Shown: positions 1 to 9,435, counted from the stretch's first letter. The stretch is 64,000 bases of DNA from Desulfuromonadaceae bacterium (GCA_028683855.1 JAQUHA010000007.1:59781-123780); one strand, 5' to 3'. Notes: generated by a model not told the origin, from the sequence alone. A program made the numbers and translations.

Positions 1-176
1 TGCAGAAATCTACGATGATCGGCGATAAATCCGCTGATATAGAAGCTGGTATCTCCGCAGGCTGCCGCAGCATACTCGTTCGTACAGGCTATGGCGCTGA
101 AGAGGAGAAAAATATCGGCTCGGAAACTGTTGTAGCCGATGACCTGTTATCTGCCGTGAAATCACTTCTGGTATGA
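1..176 (+). CDS. gmhB: D-glycero-D-manno-heptose 1,7-bisphosphate phosphatase, C-terminal end (partial)
   Basis: The window opens inside this gene; 57 codons remain in the frame that starts at base 3, ending at TGA 174-176. The fragment reads [15 protein letters not shown] followed by a LVRTGYG segment. This is the motif IV region (GDK..D) and C-terminal end of HAD-superfamily histidinol-phosphate/GmhB phosphatases. GmhB removes the C7 phosphate in ADP-heptose synthesis for lipopolysaccharide inner core in the cytoplasm. The next gene, rfbA, is also a nucleotide-sugar gene, which fits an envelope sugar context. HisB-type phosphatases share the motif, so the exact substrate is inferred. Confidence 0.75.
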   Translation, partial: QKSTMIGDKSADIEAGISAGCRSILVRTGYGAEEEKNIGSETVVADDLLSAVKSLLV

Positions 177-257
177 CATCAATCGCGTTTGACACAAATC
201 CTGTTCTCATGCTACCTACAGGATACGGATAAAATAAAAATAAGAGGGGTCTCTATT

Positions 258-1151
258 ATGTCAACCGGAATTAAAAAGGGAATAATTCTTGCGGGCGGTG
301 CCGGAAGCCGGCTCTATCCATTAACGCTGGTAGCCAGTAAACAGCTGCAGCCTATATATGACAAGCCGATGATCTATTATCCTCTCGCTACACTTATGAC
401 TGCAGGGATAAAGGATATACTTCTTATTTCCACACCGCACGACACTCCACGATTCGAATCGCTTCTCGGTGACGGTTCTCGCTGGGGTATAAAAATTTCA
501 TATAAAGTCCAACCGGAACCAAAGGGGATCGCTCAGGCTTTTCTTGTTGGAGAGGAGTTCATAGATAACCAGCCTGTCTGCCTCATTCTTGGCGACAATA
601 TATTTTATGGCAAAATGAACCTGAACAGGATTGTATCTGAGTTTGACTCCGGTGCGCGCGTTTTCGGGTATCAGGTTACTGATCCTGAGCGTTATGGAGT
701 TGTAGCATTTGATGCGAATGGAAAAGTTTTAAGTATTGAAGAGAAACCGTCGAAACCAAAATCGAATTATGCCGTCCCCGGTCTATATCTTTATGACAGG
801 AATATAGTTGCTATTGCCAAAGCTATAAAACCTTCCCCACGCGGCGAACTGGAAATAACAGATGTAAATCTTGAATATCTGAAACGGGGTGAGTTGATGG
901 TTGAGCGACTGGGGCGCGGAATCGCATGGCTTGATACCGGTACACATAACAGCCTGCTGGAAGCCAGCAACTTTATTGAAACAATCGAATCAAGGCAAGG
1001 TCTGAAAATAGCCTGCCTCGAGGAAATTGCGCTGCGTGGCGGTTTTATATCTTGTCAAAAGATGAAAGAGGTTATTGAATCAACCCCAAACTCTTCATAC
1101 AAGGAATATCTACAGCGTGTCTACAATGAAACCGAATTATGTGGTGCTTGA
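258..1151 (+). CDS. rfbA: Glucose-1-phosphate thymidylyltransferase
   Basis: RfbA/RmlA makes dTDP-glucose from dTTP and glucose 1-phosphate, the first step of dTDP-rhamnose synthesis. The 297-residue product has the nucleotide-binding loop [11 protein letters not shown] at residues 13-23, the [17 protein letters not shown] substrate loop, and the LGDNIFYG segment. Length and motifs match the family over its whole span. The frame is open upstream to base 189, but ATG 258 is preferred because it follows an AGAGGGG ribosome site by about eight bases and gives the usual short N-terminus. The rmlC gene of the same pathway lies 25 kb away at 25774; rmlB and rmlD are not in the window. Confidence 0.93.
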   Translation: MSTGIKKGIILAGGAGSRLYPLTLVASKQLQPIYDKPMIYYPLATLMTAGIKDILLISTPHDTPRFESLLGDGSRWGIKISYKVQPEPKGIAQAFLVGEEFIDNQPVCLILGDNIFYGKMNLNRIVSEFDSGARVFGYQVTDPERYGVVAFDANGKVLSIEEKPSKPKSNYAVPGLYLYDRNIVAIAKAIKPSPRGELEITDVNLEYLKRGELMVERLGRGIAWLDTGTHNSLLEASNFIETIESRQGLKIACLEEIALRGGFISCQKMKEVIESTPNSSYKEYLQRVYNETELCGA

Positions 1152-1182
1152 TTCTGATTCAGGTAGAGCGGGACATTATTAA

Positions 1183-2004
1183 ATGGAATTTCTAAAAAAA
1201 CATCTTTTCCCGATTCTAACAGGAGTCGGAATCATGGCAGCTCTGCTCTTTTTTTCGCTCAATGTACCCCACAACAGGGAAGCGAACATTATAGAGCGCA
1301 CCATTCTAAGCGGATTTTCGACTCTTTTCGAACCGGCTGCAAGAGCAGGCAATTTTGTTGAAGATATTTGTGACGGCTACATACGACTGGTTGACACCCA
1401 TAAGGAAAATCTCCGGCTTCAGGATGATATACGCAAACTAAATATCAGGGTATTGGAAGGAAATGAGGCGGTTCTTACCAATAAACGCCTTGAGCGGCTT
1501 CTCGATATGAAAAACAGACTCAAGGATCCTGCTGTTGCTGCAACTGTTATTGGCGAGGATACTACACCATGGTTTAAATCGCTGATAATTAACCGCGGCA
1601 GTGCGGATGGCATAAGGGAGGGAATGGCAGTAATTTCGGCAGACGGTATTGTGGGACAGACGACCAAAGTTTCCACATCAACCTCCCGTGTTCTCCTGCT
1701 AACTGATAATGCAAGCGGAATTTCCGCCATGATTCAGCGTTCCCGAGCACGTGGAGTTGTCAAGGGGAGAGGAGAGATGCTCTGTACCCTTGAGTTCACT
1801 ACCAAAGAGGAGGATGTTAAGGTAGGTGACACCGTTATAACATCAGGAATTGGCGGAATCTTTATAAAAGGGATGCCGATTGGTGAAGTAACAATGGTTA
1901 AGCGGGGCGAGTACGGGATATTTCAGACTATATCGATTCGCCCGACTGTTAACCTTTCACATCTGGAAGAGGTTCTGGTTATGCAGCGGGGTGGCTATGA
2001 ATAG
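1183..2004 (+). CDS. mreC: Rod shape-determining protein MreC
   Basis: MreC is a bitopic membrane protein that links the cytoskeletal MreB and the peptidoglycan synthases during cell elongation. The 273-residue product has one membrane segment near residues 10-27, a coiled-coil stretch around 65-110, and a C-terminal beta-rich domain with the typical NRGSADGIREGMAVI and VITSGIGGIFIKGMPIG segments. It starts 31 bases after rfbA and overlaps mreD at its stop codon. It heads the mreC-mreD-mrdA-rodA unit. No mreB gene precedes it, unlike the common mreBCD order. Confidence 0.93.
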   Translation: MEFLKKHLFPILTGVGIMAALLFFSLNVPHNREANIIERTILSGFSTLFEPAARAGNFVEDICDGYIRLVDTHKENLRLQDDIRKLNIRVLEGNEAVLTNKRLERLLDMKNRLKDPAVAATVIGEDTTPWFKSLIINRGSADGIREGMAVISADGIVGQTTKVSTSTSRVLLLTDNASGISAMIQRSRARGVVKGRGEMLCTLEFTTKEEDVKVGDTVITSGIGGIFIKGMPIGEVTMVKRGEYGIFQTISIRPTVNLSHLEEVLVMQRGGYE

Positions 2005-2491
2005 GACAGTCGCCCTGCTCTTTTTTTCTATTGTGTTGTCATCTATTGTTATTCAGGTTTCACTATTACCGCTGTTTCTACGCCCTTCATTTAAACCGGA
2101 TTTTCTGCTGGTAATAATGGTTTTTATTGCACTGCGCGGATCACTGCAGTCAGGAGCGCCACTGGCATGGCTGCTTGGTATGCTGGATGATGTTTTCAGC
2201 GGTATGTATCTCGGACTTAATGCTTTCACATTCTTAATTTCATTTATAGTGATAAAAAGTGTTTCAGACCGTCTGTACGCCGACAGCGGAATTCTATTCA
2301 TACTTACTGTTTCCATGGTAACTGCAGCCGGTTTTGTAATTAATCTTCTTCTGACAGTAATGTTTGTCTCTTCTCCAGGAATAGCCTATTCCATGCTATC
2401 CGACATTATACCCCGAATTCTCATCAACGCTTTTGTCGCTTCTATTGTAACCCTGTTCCCACTGTTTGATTCCCAGGTTGAAGCTAAATGA
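1991..2491 (+). CDS. mreD: Rod shape-determining protein MreD
   Basis: MreD is a polytopic inner-membrane partner of MreC in the elongasome. The product is a 166-residue, strongly hydrophobic protein with about five membrane segments and the family-typical acidic turn near LLGMLDDVFSG. It overlaps the mreC stop codon and is followed by mrdA with an overlap of four bases, so the genes are translationally coupled. The open frame begins at GTG 1991; ATG 1997 is an equally good start, and the sequence does not settle which is used. Confidence 0.88.
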   Translation: MAMNRTVALLFFSIVLSSIVIQVSLLPLFLRPSFKPDFLLVIMVFIALRGSLQSGAPLAWLLGMLDDVFSGMYLGLNAFTFLISFIVIKSVSDRLYADSGILFILTVSMVTAAGFVINLLLTVMFVSSPGIAYSMLSDIIPRILINAFVASIVTLFPLFDSQVEAK

Positions 2492-4410
2492 AAGAACGGC
2501 GCTTTGTTCGGGAATTGTTGGAATCTAAACAGCGGATACTTGTCCTCTCCTTCGTTGTAGGCATTGCTTTTCTGCTGATTGTAATACGCTTGTGGCATCT
2601 GCAGATCCTCAGTACCGATGACTACAAGGAAATGTCTGAAAACAACCGGCTTCGTTTTGTTCCGGTTGCAGCTTCTCGTGGTACAATTATGGATCGGAAC
2701 GGCAATATTTTAGTCAGTAACCGCCCTTCATTCAGTCTTGCTGTCGTACCTCAGGAGGTTGTTGACAAGGAAGCTCTCCTCACTCTCCTCTCTGAACTTC
2801 TTGGACTCGACCGGGCTGAATTGGCAGAACGATGGGAAAAAGACAGAAGTCGCGCAAAATATTATCCAATAGTTCTTGCCTCAAACATCTCCCGCGATCA
2901 GGTTGAAATAATTGAAGAGAACCACCTCCGTTTATCCGGCATCGAAATTGAGATAAAGCCGGTTCGTGAATACAAAAACAATCTTCTTGCAGCTCATCTG
3001 CTTGGATATATTGGTGAAGTATCAGAGAAAGAGCTGGATTCAAAAGGTTATGAAGAGTACAACCCCGGAGATTATATCGGTAAAAACGGTATCGAACGGG
3101 CGTTGGAAAATGAACTGCACGGAGAGGATGGAGGGAGACAGCTGGAAGTGGATGCAAGAGGAAGAGTTCTCCGCACAATTTCAGAAAGCTACCCTTCAGT
3201 TGGCAACAGCGTAGTATTGACTATTGATGCCGCAATACAAAAACAGGCGGAACGTGCTTTTGGTGAGCTGGCAGGAGCAGCAGTTGTCCTCGATGTAAAC
3301 AACGGCGAAATACTGGCATTTGCCAGCAACCCCGCTTTCGATCCAGCGCTTTTCAGCGGAAAGCTGCCTGCCGATGTATGGCAGAATTATCTTGAAGACA
3401 AGCGCCACCCTCTTGAAAACAAAGCTTTAAGCGGCCAGTACCCACCAGGTTCCACATTTAAAATGATTACAGCATTAGCCGGACTGCAGGATAATTTTAT
3501 TAATGACTCAACCTCAGTCAACTGCACAGGAAGCTATAATCTCGGCAAATCAACTTTTAAGTGCTGGAATAAAAAGGGGCATGGTACTACAAATTTACGC
3601 AAGTCACTTCGTGAATCGTGCGATGTATTTTATTATGAGCTGGGAGAAAAACTCGGGGTTAACAAAATAGCTGCGGTGGCAAATTCGTTTAAACTTGGAA
3701 CAGCACTTGGAGTTGAGCTGCTTGGAGAGAAAAGCGGACTTATTCCTGACTCTGAATGGAAGCAGAAACGTTTCGGAAAAAAATGGTTTCATGGCGAAAC
3801 TCTTTCCGTCTCCATTGGTCAGGGTGCAGTTTTACTGACACCGATTCAATTGGCTTCAATGACTTCAACAATTGCGAATGAAGGGACAATATATCGTCCT
3901 CATCTGGTGAAACGGATTGTCGATACCGATGGCAAAACAATCAGTGAAACCAAAACCGAGATAATTGGCAAAGCCCCCTTTCCAAAAGAGTCTTACCGGC
4001 TTGTAAAGCAGGGGATGCTTGCTGTTGTTAATGAACCTGGCGGAACAGGAGCCGCAGCGAGGCAATATGATGTAAAAGTTGCCGGAAAAACAGGGACATC
4101 CCAGGTAGTAAAGCTGCGTGACAGTAAAAGGGGTACTCCATATCAATTCAGGGATCATGCTCTTTTTGTTGCTTTTGCACCTTTTGAAAAACCTGAAATT
4201 GCGGTAGCTGTAGTAGTTGAACATGGAGAGCATGGCGGGTCTGCAGCAGCTCCAATTGTCAGCAGAATCCTAAGAGCTTATTTTGATGCTAAAAAACCAC
4301 CCGCAAAGCCGTCAGTAAATGTAGCAGATGATGATGACGAACTTGAAGCGGAAGAAGATTCTACCAAAGTAAAAGCAGCGGTCAGAAATGTGGAGAAATC
4401 GGATGATTGA
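2488..4410 (+). CDS. mrdA: Penicillin-binding protein 2, elongation transpeptidase
   Basis: PBP2 cross-links peptidoglycan for lateral wall growth together with RodA. The 640-residue product has an N-terminal membrane anchor near residues 17-36, a PBP dimerisation domain, and a transpeptidase domain with all active-site motifs: the SxxK box with Ser322 and Lys325 (GSTFK), a Ser377-Cys-Asp379 triad in the SxN position, and KTG at 534-536. An acidic low-complexity tail of Asp/Glu residues follows the domain near residues 610-625 and is longer than in E. coli. The gene overlaps mreD by four bases and rodA by a few bases. Confidence 0.95.
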   Translation: MKERRFVRELLESKQRILVLSFVVGIAFLLIVIRLWHLQILSTDDYKEMSENNRLRFVPVAASRGTIMDRNGNILVSNRPSFSLAVVPQEVVDKEALLTLLSELLGLDRAELAERWEKDRSRAKYYPIVLASNISRDQVEIIEENHLRLSGIEIEIKPVREYKNNLLAAHLLGYIGEVSEKELDSKGYEEYNPGDYIGKNGIERALENELHGEDGGRQLEVDARGRVLRTISESYPSVGNSVVLTIDAAIQKQAERAFGELAGAAVVLDVNNGEILAFASNPAFDPALFSGKLPADVWQNYLEDKRHPLENKALSGQYPPGSTFKMITALAGLQDNFINDSTSVNCTGSYNLGKSTFKCWNKKGHGTTNLRKSLRESCDVFYYELGEKLGVNKIAAVANSFKLGTALGVELLGEKSGLIPDSEWKQKRFGKKWFHGETLSVSIGQGAVLLTPIQLASMTSTIANEGTIYRPHLVKRIVDTDGKTISETKTEIIGKAPFPKESYRLVKQGMLAVVNEPGGTGAAARQYDVKVAGKTGTSQVVKLRDSKRGTPYQFRDHALFVAFAPFEKPEIAVAVVVEHGEHGGSAAAPIVSRILRAYFDAKKPPAKPSVNVADDDDELEAEEDSTKVKAAVRNVEKSDD

Positions 4411-5503
4411 TCGTAGGCTCCTTATTAATATTGACTGGGTACTGGCAGGGCTTGTTATTACAGTCTGCCTGCTCGGCATATTAAATATCTACAGCGCAAG
4501 CGCTCCATATAAAGTTGTTGAAATTCCCTACTATACAAAGCAGTTTTACTGGATGACAGGCGGAATTATTGTTGCACTGTTTGTCTGCAGTATCGATTAT
4601 CACATACTTGAAGATTTGTCGTATTGGCTTTACGGCTTTCTGATATTACTTCTGATAGCAGTACTTATTTTTGGCAGAAGCTCAATGGGTGCTACAAGAT
4701 GGCTGAATCTGGGGTTATTCAATATTCAACCGTCCGAGCTGATGAAGCTTGTCATAATTCTTACGTTTGCCAGATTCTTTAATAATTTTCAAGCAGTTGG
4801 AGGATTGACAGTTGGAGATGTATTGGCTCCGCTCGCTATTCTTGCCCTTCCTGCCGCCCTTATAATGAAACAGCCCGATTTAGGGACTGCAACTCTGGTT
4901 ATTTTGATCGCTTTATCAATGATCATGTATATAGGATTACGTTGGTCAACTGTTACTACATTTGTCTGCATAACCATCCCGATGGTATGGATCAGCTGGA
5001 CTTACCTTCTGCGTACATACCAGAAAAACCGGGTACTTGATTTTCTGAATCCGGAAAGATCAAGACTTGGGAGCGGATACCACATTATACAGAGCAAAAT
5101 AGCCGTAGGTTCAGGGGGGCTGACTGGAAAAGGCTTTATAAAGGGGACTCAATCACAGTTAAGATTTCTTCCGGAACAGCATACCGACTTTGCGTTCTCT
5201 GTATTTGCAGAAGAGTGGGGCTTCATAGGCTGTATACTGCTTATACTCGTTTACCTTTCGCTCGTATTGTGGGGATTAAACATAGCCCGCCGTTGTAACG
5301 ACAGATTCGGCGGCTTGTTGGCAGTTGGTGTGACAGCAATGCTTTTCTGGCATATAATCATAAATATGGGTATGGTTATCGGGCTGTTCCCTGTAGTAGG
5401 GGTCCCACTCCCGTTCTTTTCTTACGGAGGAACATCAATGATAACTTCAATGATCGGTATTGGTCTTCTACAGAATATAAGTATGAGGCGCTTTATGTTC
5501 TGA
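4403..5503 (+). CDS. rodA: Rod shape-determining protein RodA, peptidoglycan glycosyltransferase
   Basis: RodA is the SEDS-family glycan polymerase paired with PBP2. The 366-residue product has about ten membrane segments, with family motifs ATRWLNLG, FNIQPSELMK, LPEQHTDFAFSVFAEEWGF and the C-terminal GVPLPFFSYGGTSM. ATG 4403 is chosen over the in-frame ATG 4388 because a GGAGA ribosome site precedes it and it gives the usual MIDRR start. It overlaps the mrdA stop codon by eight bases. It is the last gene of the elongasome unit; a 109-base gap separates it from trpC. Confidence 0.95.
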   Translation: MIDRRLLINIDWVLAGLVITVCLLGILNIYSASAPYKVVEIPYYTKQFYWMTGGIIVALFVCSIDYHILEDLSYWLYGFLILLLIAVLIFGRSSMGATRWLNLGLFNIQPSELMKLVIILTFARFFNNFQAVGGLTVGDVLAPLAILALPAALIMKQPDLGTATLVILIALSMIMYIGLRWSTVTTFVCITIPMVWISWTYLLRTYQKNRVLDFLNPERSRLGSGYHIIQSKIAVGSGGLTGKGFIKGTQSQLRFLPEQHTDFAFSVFAEEWGFIGCILLILVYLSLVLWGLNIARRCNDRFGGLLAVGVTAMLFWHIIINMGMVIGLFPVVGVPLPFFSYGGTSMITSMIGIGLLQNISMRRFMF

Positions 5504-5514
5504 ATTTTCAACGC

Positions 5515-5564
5515 TTGACAGCAGACCATAACAGTTTGACAACAGTGTCATTATTTGGCATCAT
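5515..5564 (+). promoter_or_regulatory. Possible tandem promoters for trpC
   Basis: Two TTGACA hexamers occur in the gap between rodA and trpC, at 5515-5520 and 5536-5541. The second has a 17-base spacer to CATCAT at 5559-5564, a four-of-six match to a -10 box; the first has no good -10. The two TTGACA sites are also part of a short direct repeat (TTGACAGCAGACC / TTGACAACAGTG). This is a weak prediction. Confidence 0.35.
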
Positions 5565-5612
5565 GCTTGAAGCCTTAACAACACTAACTTATTGATTTAA
5601 AAGAGAATTAAT

Positions 5613-6419
5613 ATGCCATCCAATACACCAGACATTCTCAAAAATATTGTTTTGCACAAAATGGAAGAAGTAAAGGCAGCAGAAGCCAATACTTCAATAA
5701 ACGAGTTAAAATCAAGGATTGGCGATCTCGAGGATCTTCCCCGAGGCTTTGAACGTAATTTAAGGTCAGCAGCCGCATCAGACTGGACTGCAATAATTGC
5801 TGAAATAAAGAAGGCATCTCCGAGCAAGGGGATAATTAGAGCTGACTTTGATCCTCTTGAAATTGCCGAAATATACCAGAATAACGGGGCGACCTGCATC
5901 TCAGTCTTAACCGACGAAAAGTTTTTTATGGGTCATCTGCGATATCTTGCCCAGATTCGGGAAACAGTATCTCTCCCTCTACTCAGAAAAGACTTTATAT
6001 GCAACAGCTACCAGATTTATGAAGCACGCGCCGCTGGTGCCGATGCCATCCTTTTGATAGCCGCAATTCTTGAACTTGAACAGCTTAGGGACTTTCATGC
6101 AACTGCAGTTGAGAATCATCTTGATGTCTTACTGGAGGTTCATGACGAAGCTGAAATGGAGAAGGCATTAAAAACCGACTGCACATTAATTGGAGTAAAC
6201 AACCGCAATCTTAGAACATTTGAAACGGATCTTGATACAACCGCCAGACTCTCCAAGATGCTCACACCGAATCATCTGCTGGTTTCAGAGAGCGGAATAA
6301 ACAACAGGGGGGACATAATCCGCCTCCAGTCTGCGGGAGCGAAAGCATTCCTAATTGGCGAATCAATGATTCGGGAACAAAATATCGGGGAAAAATTACA
6401 GGAACTTGTGAACAGCTGA
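5613..6419 (+). CDS. trpC: Indole-3-glycerol phosphate synthase
   Basis: TrpC closes the indole ring in tryptophan synthesis, converting carboxyphenylamino-deoxyribulose phosphate to indole glycerol phosphate. The 268-residue single-domain TIM barrel carries the conserved AEIKKASPSKG, LLRKDFI, LLEVHDEAE, GVNNRNLRTF and SESGI segments, including the catalytic lysines of the first two. It is not fused to TrpF. No other tryptophan gene lies in the window, so this is a stand-alone copy outside a trp operon. Confidence 0.95.
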   Translation: MPSNTPDILKNIVLHKMEEVKAAEANTSINELKSRIGDLEDLPRGFERNLRSAAASDWTAIIAEIKKASPSKGIIRADFDPLEIAEIYQNNGATCISVLTDEKFFMGHLRYLAQIRETVSLPLLRKDFICNSYQIYEARAAGADAILLIAAILELEQLRDFHATAVENHLDVLLEVHDEAEMEKALKTDCTLIGVNNRNLRTFETDLDTTARLSKMLTPNHLLVSESGINNRGDIIRLQSAGAKAFLIGESMIREQNIGEKLQELVNS

Positions 6420-6443
6420 TACATCCACGGAGAGGTATTTTAA

Positions 6444-6674
6444 ATGGCAAAAAAGCAGGGAATAGGCTTGGCGGTATTCGCCTTCGCATTATATATAATA
6501 GGTGGAATCGGCACTTTTGGTGGAATTGCACTGATATTCTTTATGAAGAACAGTGACCTTCTTGGGTGGGGTGAAGGACGCTCGATAGGTTACCTATTCC
6601 TTTGTGTCGGATTATGTCTATCTATAATCGGTGTTCTTTTTATGAGGCTGTTCAGAAACCGTGGCTTTGCCTGA
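6444..6674 (+). CDS. Small two-helix membrane protein of unknown function
   Basis: This 76-residue product follows trpC by 24 bases with a GGAGAGG ribosome site ahead of the ATG. It has a short basic N-terminus (MAKKQG), then two hydrophobic stretches near residues 8-34 and 45-66, and a basic end (RLFRNRG). The helices are separated by a GWGEGRS turn. I do not recognise a family. Its coding status is supported by the ribosome site, its position between trpC and a terminator, and the fact that its stop codon lies inside the terminator loop. A role in the inner membrane is all that can be said. Confidence 0.6.
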   Translation: MAKKQGIGLAVFAFALYIIGGIGTFGGIALIFFMKNSDLLGWGEGRSIGYLFLCVGLCLSIIGVLFMRLFRNRGFA

Positions 6675-6688
6675 GTCCACGGTTTTTT
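6656..6688 (+). terminator. Intrinsic terminator after the small membrane protein
   Basis: A nine-base perfect stem, AAACCGTGG at 6656-6664 and CCACGGTTT at 6677-6685, is followed by a T run. The stop codon of the preceding gene lies in the 12-base loop. It sits between convergent genes and could also slow transcription from the minus-strand protease gene. Confidence 0.8.
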
Positions 6689-6706
6689 AGCTGACATTCT
6701 TCCGAA

Positions 6707-8056
6707 TTACTGAAAACCATTAGCCTTCAGAATTTCCAGAGACTGCAAGAGCTCTACCGCACGAGACAACTGATAATCCTTCTGGAGATCACTCTCTTTG
6801 GCTTTCGCATCAACCGGCTTTTTCGGAGCGATCTCAACCGGCTTCACAACACCCTCCACCCCTTCAGGCGCAAGGCTTTTATCAAGATCTTTCTCGTGCA
6901 TCTCCTTCCCCTTTTCTTTGGGTAGCAGTGGCATAATATTTGGCACTTCTATATCCGGCACAATCCCCTTAGCCTGGATTGAACGTCCACTTGGTGTGTA
7001 GTAAAGTGCCGTTGTCAATTTCAAAGCTGCGTTATCCTTCATAGGGAAAATAGACTGAACCGAACCTTTTCCAAAACTCTGCGTCCCCATTATAATAGCC
7101 CGTTTATGATCCTGCAGAGCTCCTGCCAGGATTTCAGAAGCGCTCGCACTTCCACCATTAATCAGAACTATAATCGGGTAATGCGGCTCCTTTGTACCCA
7201 ATGAGCCGTTATAAATTCTATTAGATTCTGGCGTTCTCCCTTTGATGCTAACTATAACGGTTTTATTTATATCTTCCCCCACAAAGCAGTTAGCTACCTC
7301 AACACACGAATTTATCAAGCCACCCGGGTTATATCGCAGATCAATAATCAACCCCTTCATCCGTCCACCGGACTGTTTGTGAAGCTCTTTCAATGCATCT
7401 TTAAAATCTCCGCCTGTTCGTTCCTGAAACTGTGAAATTCGAATAAAGCCATAACCGGACTCAAGCAGTTTTGCCTTAAGGCTTTTAAGTTTTATAATGT
7501 CGCGGATTATTGTAAAGGTTAGCGGTTTTCTGCTTTCAGCGCGGAGCATTGTCAAAGTTACTGGCTTCCCCTTTTCGCCACGCATCATTTTAACCGCTTT
7601 GGAGATGTTCATTCCGCTGGTAGATGTTCCGTCGATTTTTGCAATATGGTCATTTGCCTTTATACCGGCTCTAAAGGCAGGAGTATCATCAATTGGAGAA
7701 ATAACAGTGAGTCTCCCCTCTTTTGTCCCTAACTCAATACCAACCCCACCGAAAGAGCCCGATATCTGAACTTCCATCTCATGGTATGGTTCAGGCGGGA
7801 GATAAGCACTATGAGGATCCAGCGCGGCAAGCATACCATCAACCATTTTGAGAACGAGTTTCTTCGAGTCCGGAGTTTCAACATAGTTTTCAAGAATAGC
7901 TGAATAAGCCTCGCGCAAAAGAGTCAGATCATCAGAGTCAGCAGTTTTGAACCCCGAACGATTCTGACTAAATAAAATAAAAACAATTATTGCAGCTATA
8001 AATACAGCAACTACGGTTATCCGTTTGGCAGGACTTTTTTCTGCGGCTTGCTGCAT
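6707..8056 (-). CDS. ctpA: Carboxyl-terminal processing protease, S41 family
   Basis: S41 CtpA-type proteases trim or degrade periplasmic and membrane proteins from their C-termini. The 449-residue product has one N-terminal membrane segment (residues 12-30), a PDZ domain around 95-180 beginning at SGSFGGVGIE, and the protease core with GGSASASE at 301-308 holding the catalytic serine and GTQSFGKGS with Lys330 as its partner. A Lys/Glu/Pro-rich segment near 380-425 precedes a short C-terminal helix. The gene starts five bases after the NtrX-like regulator gene ends, so the two are probably co-transcribed. The substrate is not evident. Confidence 0.92.
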   Translation of the reverse strand: MQQAAEKSPAKRITVVAVFIAAIIVFILFSQNRSGFKTADSDDLTLLREAYSAILENYVETPDSKKLVLKMVDGMLAALDPHSAYLPPEPYHEMEVQISGSFGGVGIELGTKEGRLTVISPIDDTPAFRAGIKANDHIAKIDGTSTSGMNISKAVKMMRGEKGKPVTLTMLRAESRKPLTFTIIRDIIKLKSLKAKLLESGYGFIRISQFQERTGGDFKDALKELHKQSGGRMKGLIIDLRYNPGGLINSCVEVANCFVGEDINKTVIVSIKGRTPESNRIYNGSLGTKEPHYPIIVLINGGSASASEILAGALQDHKRAIIMGTQSFGKGSVQSIFPMKDNAALKLTTALYYTPSGRSIQAKGIVPDIEVPNIMPLLPKEKGKEMHEKDLDKSLAPEGVEGVVKPVEIAPKKPVDAKAKESDLQKDYQLSRAVELLQSLEILKANGFQ

Positions 8057-8061
8057 ATCAA

Positions 8062-9435
8062 TTATCTCCGCACATCAATTCCATAGCTTTTGATTTTACG
8101 ATGCAGATTGCTCCGTTCAAGTTCAATAATCTCGGCAGTACGAGAGATATTCCAGTCATTTTCCTCAAGCTTCTGAATAATAAACTCTCTCTCAAAATCC
8201 TCTCTGGCAAGACGTAAGGCGGTGTGATGCGCTGTTTCAGCATCCGGTTGATCCGCAAGAGAATCATTCTGTTGTTCGATGGAGAGTAGCGGAATATCAT
8301 CAGCTGATATGACACGCCCCTGAGTCACAATAAGTATTCTCTCAACTACATTTTTCAATTCCCGCAAATTGCCCGGCCAATGATAGTTTCGCAACCTGTC
8401 CAACGCTTCAGGGAGAAAAGCCTTCGCCTCACCACCCTCCCGCCGGAAAAACTGCGCTACAAAGAATTGAACAAGTAAGTCAAGATCCTCCATCCGTTCA
8501 CGCAGCAGCGGTGTTTTTAGGTGAATTGTATTCAGTTGAGAGTACAGATCCTCACTAAAAGTTCCTGTGGATATATCCTTCTCCAGGGATCTGCTCGAAG
8601 CTGCGACGAGTCTAATATCAGCATTTAGGCTACGATTGCCGCCAACTCTCTCAAAACGGCCATCTCTGATAAAATTTAGTATTTTAGCCTGGGTACTAAG
8701 TGACAAATCACCTATCTCGTCGAGAAAGATGGTTCCGCCATCAGCCTGATCAAAACGCCCTTTTTTGTTGGAGGTGGCACCGGCAAACGCGCCTTTCTCA
8801 TGTCCGAAAAGTTCGCTATCGATTAAACCCTCCGGAATGGCTGAGCAGTTGACTGTTATAAACGGGCGCTCACGCCTTGCACTGCTGCAGTGAAGCGAGC
8901 AGGCAATAAGATTCTTACCGGTCCCCCGCTCACCCGAGATAAGAACCGGAGTTGATGTCATGGCTATGCGCGGAATCATCTCCCTGACAGCAGAGATTTT
9001 TGGTGACGTTCCGATAAGTTGATTGTCCGCTGAAGCTGATCGTTTAAGTTCCGCATTCTGAACTTTTAATTCCTGCAACTGCAGTGCATTGGCTACACTT
9101 ATAAGTACTTTTTCGAGCGATAGCGGCTTCTCAATAAAATCAAAAGCACCCAGTTTGGTGGCACGCACAGCAGTCTCGATCGTACCATGTCCGGAGATCA
9201 TAATAACTGTAACATGAGGAATGAGTCTCTTTAGCTTTTCAAGCGTTTCCAAGCCATCCATTCCAGGCATCCAGATATCAAGCAGAATCAGATCAGGAAG
9301 CTCCTGCAAGGCACACTCTATACCTTCAGCACCACCCTCTTCACTCAACACCTGATAACCTTCATCTTCCAAAATGCCGGCAAGCGAGGTTCTGATATCC
9401 TTCTCATCGTCAATAATCAAAATTGACTGCTGCAT
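8062..9435 (-). CDS. NtrX-like response regulator with AAA+ and Fis-type HTH domains, altered GAFTGA loop
   Basis: The 457-residue product has a receiver domain with phospho-acceptor Asp53 (LLLDIWMPGMDG), an AAA+ domain from about residue 140 (Walker A GERGTGKN, then FLDEIGDL), and a C-terminal helix-turn-helix (NISRTAEIIELERSNLHRK) typical of NtrX. The loop that normally reads GAFTGA and touches sigma-54 reads GAFAGA at residues 215-220, with GCC (Ala) in place of Thr. In NtrC and PspF that Thr is needed for sigma-54 engagement, so this protein may be weak at activating sigma-54 promoters or may work another way. The likely partner kinase is the NtrY-like protein at 12717-14933. Confidence 0.9.
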   Translation of the reverse strand: MQQSILIIDDEKDIRTSLAGILEDEGYQVLSEEGGAEGIECALQELPDLILLDIWMPGMDGLETLEKLKRLIPHVTVIMISGHGTIETAVRATKLGAFDFIEKPLSLEKVLISVANALQLQELKVQNAELKRSASADNQLIGTSPKISAVREMIPRIAMTSTPVLISGERGTGKNLIACSLHCSSARRERPFITVNCSAIPEGLIDSELFGHEKGAFAGATSNKKGRFDQADGGTIFLDEIGDLSLSTQAKILNFIRDGRFERVGGNRSLNADIRLVAASSRSLEKDISTGTFSEDLYSQLNTIHLKTPLLRERMEDLDLLVQFFVAQFFRREGGEAKAFLPEALDRLRNYHWPGNLRELKNVVERILIVTQGRVISADDIPLLSIEQQNDSLADQPDAETAHHTALRLAREDFEREFIIQKLEENDWNISRTAEIIELERSNLHRKIKSYGIDVRR

